From NCBI GenBank assembly GCA_014529385.2, contig CM043942.1, positions 27,425,969 to 27,489,968 on the forward strand: a stretch of DNA of 64,000 nt, given 5' to 3'. Below, piece by piece: positions 58,000 through 64,000 of this stretch. The number at the start of each line of letters is the position of its first letter. The stretch's first letter is position 1. The notes under the pieces are model-generated. The model was not told the DNA's origin. It did no database searches and saw only the letters and a program-made list of their open reading frames with translations. Both the position numbers and the translations under genes were made by a program. Source of the DNA: Adiantum capillus-veneris. Lineage: Eukaryota > Streptophyta > Polypodiopsida > Polypodiales > Pteridaceae.

Positions 58000-58316
58000 T
58001 GTAAAGTGTGAGCTTTGTCCTAAGGTGTGAGTCAAGGAGAGGAGAGTGGATTTATCCCACATACTGTGGAGCAAGGCTGTAGAGCTACTTAAAGCTCATT
58101 TCTTGAATCAATAAACAACAACTCATTTTGCACTACATGCTTGTCTATGGTGATCTTGTGCTAAGCTAAGTCAATACTCAAGATTGTGTTTATGAGTCCA
58201 AGCTAATCTATCTTGGAACCTAATTCACTTGAGTATAACCTTGCTTACACACACTCACACACTTGCACCATGTTTCTCTTTCATCCACCATAGCTAGCAC
58301 GATCCAAATCCTAACA
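58000..58316 (+). repeat. 5' LTR of the non-autonomous element
   Basis: TGTAAAGTGTGAGC...AATCCTAACA. Matches 61837-62154 with about five substitutions and one indel. Confidence 0.95.
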
Positions 58317-58318
58317 TT

Positions 58319-58330
58319 TGGTATCAGAGC
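58319..58330 (+). promoter_or_regulatory. Initiator-Met tRNA primer-binding site
   Basis: TGGTATCAGAGC, exact, continuing CATGG, two bases after the LTR. Confidence 0.95.
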
Positions 58331-58470
58331 CATGGTGTGCTAGCTAGGGTTGTCATTATGCATTAGTGTGTGTTAATCATTAGCATCTCCATTAGATCAG
58401 TTAGCATTGCATAATTGTTGTCACGGCCCATTAACAGTTTCATAGTTAAGTTTCATATCTCACTAATTAA

Positions 58471-59809
58471 CACTAGGTTGGTAACCTAACAGGACATAAA
58501 AGTGTCCTTTCAGGGTTTTGAAAAAAACCGCCAAAACCATAGTAGATCCACTCATTTTGTAAAATCATTTCATGAGGTTATAGTTCAAGGCCTACTACAC
58601 ATGGAAAAAAAAAGAAACTTGTAAAATTTCTCATCTTTTGGTCACACCAAGCCTCCAAAGTTGATGGACCAGTGCATTTTCATCAAAACAGTCATTTCTT
58701 ACGTTTTGTTGCATAAAAATAAGATTAGGGATTTTTGTAAGACTTGAGATAAATTCCCTAGTTAACTTCAATGGGTTGGTGATCAGAACATATGATTGCT
58801 TCTCACTCACTATTTTTGTTTTTCCAAAATAAATAGGTACAAAAAAGTTGAATTTTTACCATTCTGCAAACATATCATCAAAGTTTCTATAGCCACGCTC
58901 AATACAAATAATATATGCATGTTTTCTTAGTTCCCTATTGTCCTTTGTGTTCATAAGGAGCCATGGAGCATGTCAAAAGAATAATACATCTCTTACCAAG
59001 GGGAATCTTGGGGACAAAGATGAAGTGTTAAATACAGCAAACATGAAAAAACTGGGTTCAACATTATGAGTTGTAGAATCCCATAGAAACTATTCAATAT
59101 CTAGCCAAATTTGATCCTTATGACTAGATATGGTTACTACCTACAAAATGCATGTAGTTGTCACAAGAAATTAACAATATTGAAAAAGCTATACTTGATA
59201 TACTAGAATGTTTCGTTTTCTTCTATAATTGAAAAAATCAACCATCGTTGTGTACTATGCAAAATAGGGTATTAGGTGCCCCAAAACTCAAGGAATGTTA
59301 GCTTTATGTTACAATATGAGACATACAAAATCAAAAATGCATTTGGATATCATGAAATCCACCAAAAAAATCATAGAAGAGCTAAAATTGGCTAAAAAAC
59401 AGGATTTGACAATTTTTGTAATTTGGTCATAACTTACAACTTTAATATTTATTTCTCCCTAGAAGCATCAGGACATGTTGAGGACTACTAAAGATAGTTC
59501 TCTAGCATTATAGACCTCACAAACATAAATTCTAGAGTGGTATAGTTGCAAAAAGTTAAAAAAAAGCAAAAAACTGGACCCGTTTTTTCACACAGTTTAG
59601 GTTGTGAAATGTTGTGCAAGGACAATGATAAAGATGGAATTTATATTCCAAAAAAATGTCGAGTTTTTTTCAGCTCATGAGACAATTTTCTAGATAGATA
59701 ACACCTCAAAATCCATTTTGAAACTCTTGACATAATTCAAGAAAAATGGTCACTTAACAGGACATAAAAGTGTCCCAGGACATAAAAGTGTCCCATTACC
59801 AACCTAGTG
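58471..59809. mobile_element. 1.34-kb TIR element flanked by TTAA
   Basis: Perfect 14-bp inverted termini CACTAGGTTGGTAA (58471-58484) and TTACCAACCTAGTG (59796-59809) are each flanked by TTAA (58467-58470, 59810-59813). Just inside are copies of the small palindrome GGACATAAAAGTGTCC: one at the left (58492-58507) and two at the right (59760-59775, 59778-59793). No transposase frame is visible, so it is MITE-like. TTAA flanks suggest piggyBac-type insertion; CACTA-type termini are an alternative. Confidence 0.75.
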
Positions 59810-59813
59810 TTAA

Positions 59814-61836
59814 GCACTAATCTAGCTATGTGTGGGCATGTCCTTGGCACACCCAAGAGGCCACTACCCTCCATGGCTAGGTAGACTTGATTAGAGAGAG
59901 GATTAGCATCATTTGGATTGTATTTTAGATTGCATTTTTTTCCCGTCAATTTTTGCATCATTTGCCTCTTCAATTAAATTCATTAAACTCGTTTTCCTTT
60001 TGCATTGTTCACCTCATCTCGAAGCTCTCCTCGCAAGATTTCCGTCAAGTCCATCCATGCCAAAATCGCATTTGATTTGCCTATCCTAAAGCTTGCTTGA
60101 TTTTGGTCTTATACACACCCTTAATCTCTGGAATTTTCTGCAGAACAAAGCCACAGGAGCACTTGTGTGTGTGTGTGTGCCTGCCTAAGGGAGCATTCAA
60201 TGCTCATCAACTTTTTCCCACACCACCACCTTTCCTTTGTGAGCACACGTGGTGGGAACCTCCTGTTTTTGGGGGGGCCTTTGACCCTTTTAAAGGCAAA
60301 GGGCCACCCACACTTTGGGCACCCTGGAGGATTTGAAAAACTGTGCCAAACTGTCTTGCATGGACTTTTCGGGTCCGAACAGATCCCGGCCGGCCGACTG
60401 CAAGTCCATTTTCCGTCCGGCGGCCCCTACTGCATAGCGAAGAACGCCTGCTGGCGCGCAAGTAATCCGACTGGCGCCTCCTGCCCGCGCCTGCCCGCCT
60501 ACCCGCGTGTGCCCGGCGCTCTGCCCGGTTGACCAACTGCCCAAAATTGCTTTGGCTGCCAGCTATTGGACACTCCAAGCCCCCTTTCCTACAACATTGT
60601 TCCTCGCACCTCCGCCCTTGTTGGGCCCCCCTTCCCACGCTCGCCGAGGCCTGCCCGAACCTTGGAACACATTCCCGCGACTGCCTCTTATGCCAAACCC
60701 TCAAAGGCCACAAGCTTCTTAATTAAGCCCCCTTTTCCCACTAAGTGGCCCGCTGCCTCGAACATCCAAAGACCCCTTTAAGGGCTTGCTCCCACCAAGC
60801 TGTAGCAAAAACCCTGCCAAGCTTCAAGAGCTTCCCCAAGGCAAATAAACCAAAATTTTCAAGGCCTTTCAAAAGGCATTCAAAGGCGGATCTCATAGCG
60901 CTTCAAAAGGCATTTTCAACCAATTTAAGGGAGGGCAAAGCTTCAAAATTTTATCGAGCATCCAAGGGTTGCCAAAGGGGCATTACCAAGCTTCAAGGAG
61001 TTCTTTCGAGCATCAAAAGCAAAAACAAAGAATCATTTCCCCTATCTATGAAGAGGGGCTTCACCGACAGTGAAGAGGAGCTTCACATTGAAGGGAAAAT
61101 CCAAAGTACAAATTAAAATCTGGCAGCCAAGCACAACACTTTCTTGCAATGTATGTAATTATATTTGTCTACATGGATGACATTATATGCTTTTGTAATG
61201 GAATAGACATTGGCATTGGAGAGTCTCCAAATTGCTAAAATCTCTCCACGTGTGAAGAATTTGTGACAAATTGTATGAGAAACACCGCATGCTTGGGCTC
61301 TCGGAGTATGACCAAGATGGAAGAGAGCATTAATTTTTGCATAAACCTTTTCATAGGATATTTTAGCATATTGTTGCATGTCATTATGACGCATGGAATA
61401 AAGCTTGATTGTACCACAAAAAAGGGGACAAAAGTACTCGTTCAAGGGGAGGATACAAAGTCAGACCATGAAGCAGTTGAAAGCAACAGCAGAAGCAACG
61501 AAGGCAAGAGACCTGACAAAGGATCAACTCTCATAGTCGAAGACCAAAAGGACGAAGACGAAGGTAGCGTTTAGGAAGACCCATTTTGAAGATGCAGACT
61601 CTCTACTTGTAGGGGAGGACTTTTTCCTGTGTGGATACCAGCTTCTCATCCTGTGTGGACATCACCATCCTTCGTGGATCTTTCTTGTCTGGATTTTACC
61701 ATCCTGTGTGGATATCACCATCCTTTGTGGACTTTATTTTCCTGTGTGGATATCACCATCCTATGTGGATTTTGTTAGCCTGTGTGGATCATGCATCTTC
61801 AGTATCTTGTCTTAGTCCAAACCTCAAGGGGAGGAT
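59814..61836 (+). other. Interior of the non-autonomous LTR element, no recognised gene
   Basis: Includes a GC-rich block (about 60360-60720) whose base composition differs sharply from the surrounding AT-rich DNA, a stretch with repeated GCTTCAA/TTTCAAAAGGCATT words (60800-61000), a tandem array at 61625-61800 and the polypurine tract AAGGGGAGGAT (61826-61836). Several overlapping frames cross the GC-rich block on both strands; none shows a known domain. It may be captured host sequence. Confidence 0.5.
61625..61800 (+). repeat. Short tandem array with CTGTGTGGAT units
   Basis: CTGTGTGGA(T/C)(A)TCACCATCC or its variant with TTTGTTAGCC repeats about every 25-55 bases, at least six CC.(G/T)TGTGGA cores. 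Confidence 0.8.
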
Positions 61837-62154
61837 TGTAAAGTGTGAGCTTTTTCCTAAGGTGTGAGTCAAGGAGAGGAGAGTGGATTTATCTCACATA
61901 CTGTGGAGCAAGGCTGTAGAGCTACTTAAAGCTCATTTCTTGAATCAATAAACAACAACTCATTTTGTACTACATGCTTGTCTATGGTGATCTTGTGCTA
62001 AGCTAAGTCAATACTCAAGATTGTGTTTATGAGTCCAAGATAATCTATGTTGGAACCTAATTCACTTGAGTGATAACCTTGCTTACACACACTCACACAC
62101 TTGCACCATGTTTCTCTTTCATCCACCATAGCTAGCACGATCCAAATCCTAACA
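61837..62154 (+). repeat. 3' LTR of the non-autonomous element
   Basis: 318 bp; directly preceded by a purine tract and followed by CTACC. Confidence 0.95.
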
Positions 62155-62159
62155 CTACC

Positions 62160-62888
62160 ACTATTGGAGACACCCAATCTGTGTGTTCAATTTCGTAAAA
62201 GAATTCGGCTTCCTTTAGTTTTTCAATCTCTTCTTTTATCTTCCTAGAAAATGTTTTGTTATATGTGTATGGTCTCTGTCTATTTGGTTTCGCGTCATCT
62301 CTCATGGGTATGGTATGTTGACAGATTTTTGGATCAACACCCTTGAGATCCTTGTAAGACCAAGCGAAGATATCCCGGTATTCCTAATTAGATCAAAAAA
62401 AGCTTTTCTTCTTCCTCTGTTAGGTCTTCTGCAATGTAGGCAGGTTTAAGCTCTTCTCTTGGTTCAGCCAGGTCTATCCTTTTAGCATTTTCAGGTCCTT
62501 CGTAAGACTCACCTTTGTTTCCGTAGTTCCCTAATAGGTTGTTCAACTATGATTTTCCAATATTGGAGAGTATACTTTTTGTAATGGGATGGAACATGCA
62601 TTACATCCTTACCATTCTCTTCCGTGGTTTCCATTTCGGTTGTGTATATCTTCTTTAGAGCTTTTTTCAACTCTTGATATTTCTTTTTCCGCTCGACTCT
62701 TGTCATGAGTGGTTTCTTATCTTATGATTTTTCTTGAGTACCCTTCCTTGTTTTTCTCAATATTTGAGACATTTTCGAGTTTTTGTTTGAAGGATATTTG
62801 CCAGTTATTTTGTCCTTGACACAGTCATTTGCATCTATCTGCATCAGGAATTGTGTTTTACTGGAGACTAATGGCATAGGTTGTGTTT
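62160..62888 (-). pseudogene. RT N-terminal part and protease-RT linker of the Tat-like element
   Basis: The minus strand encodes VERKKKYQELKKALKK (62509-62706), RIDLAEPREELKPAYIAEDL, then after a frame change near 62395 the Tat hallmark TGIFAWSYKDLKGVDPKICQ and HTIPMRDDAKPN, ending EHTDWVSPIV at 62160 against the inserted LTR element. RT continues at 57994 on the other side. It identifies the host as a Tat-like Ty3 element and shows the insertion split one coding domain. Confidence 0.8.
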
Positions 62889-63930
62889 TCACAATTCCTG
62901 TGTAAGATTTGAGGTAGCTGAGTGTTTATCTAACTCATCAGTTGCATTGTAATAGAGGTCTGAAAAGACTTGTTGAGCTTTCATTAAGTCCTTGGGTTCC
63001 TCATCTTCGTTTTCAATGTTGAGGATTGAAATCATTTGGATGGGAATTATGTCATAGCCATCTTCAGTGCAAAATTGAGTTGGCATAGACGTATTCACAC
63101 ACACATCCATTGTTGCTAAAATTTGAGTCCACTCGAATGGATCAAATAAATGCTCTGGAAAGGGTTCAGGTACGTAGGCTTCATCTGTGCAGTCCCTTTC
63201 TAGGATACATTCTTCTCGTCTTAAACTTCCACTTTTTGAAGCTCCACACATCCAAACAGGAGTGCCTTTGTTTAACCACGATGGGAGTCTAGTTTCAGCC
63301 GAAGAGACTGAATCAAACCCTTGGATGGGTGTTTTCATGACATCTCTATAAGTGTGATCTTTTATATTTACTCTTGTTATAGGTCCTACTTGCTTCAAGT
63401 ACAGATAATTGTTTCCCCAATCTTGGATGAGCTGTACCTGTCGCATGAAAAGTCTTCCCAATATGATTTCATAGTTGAATTTTTTTCCAAAGTCTACTAT
63501 GACAAAACTGTATTGATATTCAATTCCACAAGAATTGACTTTCACTTTTTCAAGCAGCCCTAATGGTCTCTCAATGTGTTCGTCAGCCAACTGCAATTTC
63601 ATTCGAGTTTGTATCATGATTGGTTGTCCCCAGGATTCCCATACTGCTTTAGTGGCTATGGCTATGCCCGCTCCACTATCCAGTATTGCCATGGTTTCAA
63701 TGTCATTATATTTCACTGGGAGGGTGGTGTTTCCTTCTTCACCTTCATAATATTCTCCAACTTTGTTCATAGGAACTGATCGATTCTCTTTGCTTTCTAT
63801 TTCATTTTTCAATTTTCCTAAATTCTTCTAGATTAACCCCGTTATCCCCACCTTCTCTAGGGTTTTCTGTAAATCATTCCATAAGTATGGTCTGAGTTTT
63901 AACAGTCGCTCCAAGGTAAGAGTGCACTGG
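62889..63930 (-). pseudogene. Protease region of the Tat-like element
   Basis: The open frame 62889-63812 holds the aspartic protease: MAILDSGAGIAIATK with an intact DSG, LADEHIERPLGLLEKV, and YEIILGRLFMRQVQLIQDWG as the closing hydrophobic-Gly motif, about residues 45-160 of 307. A linker follows with FPEHLFDPFEW. Upstream, in a shifted frame, CTLTLERLLKLRPYLWNDL (around 63900) resembles the usual pre-protease segment, so the 63812 Met is probably not a true start. Gag should lie right of the window. Confidence 0.85.
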
Positions 63931-64000
63931 ATGGGTGTAGACATGATTGAATGAATATTGTCTACTTGTAGGGTCTGTTCAGCTCTTTTTACTTGAGTGG

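Larger units (their letters stand above)
58000..62154 (+). mobile_element. Non-autonomous LTR retrotransposon inserted in the Tat-like RT
   Basis: 4.16 kb with LTRs 58000-58316 (317 bp) and 61837-62154 (318 bp), perfect CTACC target duplication, exact Met primer site and polypurine tract. By eye the LTRs differ at about six places. The 3.5-kb interior encodes no recognised gag or pol, so mobility would depend on another element. The interior holds a TTAA-flanked TIR element, a GC-rich block and a short tandem array. Confidence 0.95.

Noticed and set aside
58471-59809. Calling the TTAA element a CACTA element because its ends start CACTA
   Set aside because: The 2-3-bp flanks are not direct repeats; the 4-bp TTAA flanks are. 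Kept as an alternative only.
60207-60713. 168-codon minus ORF in the GC-rich block
   Set aside because: GC-rich DNA has few stops in all frames; overlapping ORFs on both strands show no known domain.
1-64000. CRISPR arrays, tRNA or rRNA genes
   Set aside because: No regularly spaced short repeats with unique spacers and no cloverleaf or rRNA signature were seen; tRNA-like matches are retroelement primer sites.

Overview
This window looks like intergenic DNA from a large land-plant nuclear genome, built almost wholly from transposable elements nested in one another. No intact host gene, tRNA, rRNA or CRISPR was recognised. The plant assignment rests on element types: a Ty3 chromovirus with a C-terminal chromodomain, a Tat/Athila-type Ty3 element, Ty1/copia elements with plant initiator-Met primer sites, an En/Spm (CACTA) TNP2 transposase relic and LINE ORF2 relics, plus abundant (CT)n and poly-C tracts. 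No gene allows a species call.

Layout. 1-1651: 3' end and LTR of a plus-strand chromovirus. 1652-4796: mostly unassigned, with a LINE zinc-domain relic. 4797-5452 and 13032-15480: two parts of plus-strand LINE ORF2 (endonuclease, then reverse transcriptase) split by a degenerate minus-strand Ty3 element (5453-13031). That element contains a Tat/Athila-like LTR with tRNA-Asp-type primer site and another LINE fragment. 15481-about 18350: 5' end of a degenerate copia element. To 22358: microsatellite-rich, unassigned.

22359-41859 is a three-level nest. A copia element (5-bp target duplication CGTGT, 5' and 3' LTRs) is split inside gag by a TIR-ended element (23749-38085). That element is split by a complete chromovirus (27900-36794, target duplication CTAGT, LTRs differing visibly only by one GT repeat). 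Apparent LTR divergence agrees with the nesting order.

41865-42440 is the 3' end of a second, minus-strand copia. 43477-46966 is a TNP2 relic. 48528 to the right edge is a large minus-strand Tat-like Ty3 element: 3' LTR, a long downstream ORF3 region, spacer repeats, a second protease-like domain, integrase, RNase H, RT and protease, with gag beyond the window. Its RT is interrupted by a plus-strand non-autonomous LTR element (58000-62154, target duplication CTACC). That element in turn carries a 1.34-kb terminal-inverted-repeat element flanked by TTAA.

Nearly all coding regions carry stops or frameshifts. The chromovirus pol (893 codons) is the only long intact reading frame. The best leads are the TTAA-flanked TIR element, the protease-like domain downstream of integrase, the twin palindromes in the copia LTR, and the very young chromovirus whose gag-pol frame is nevertheless broken.
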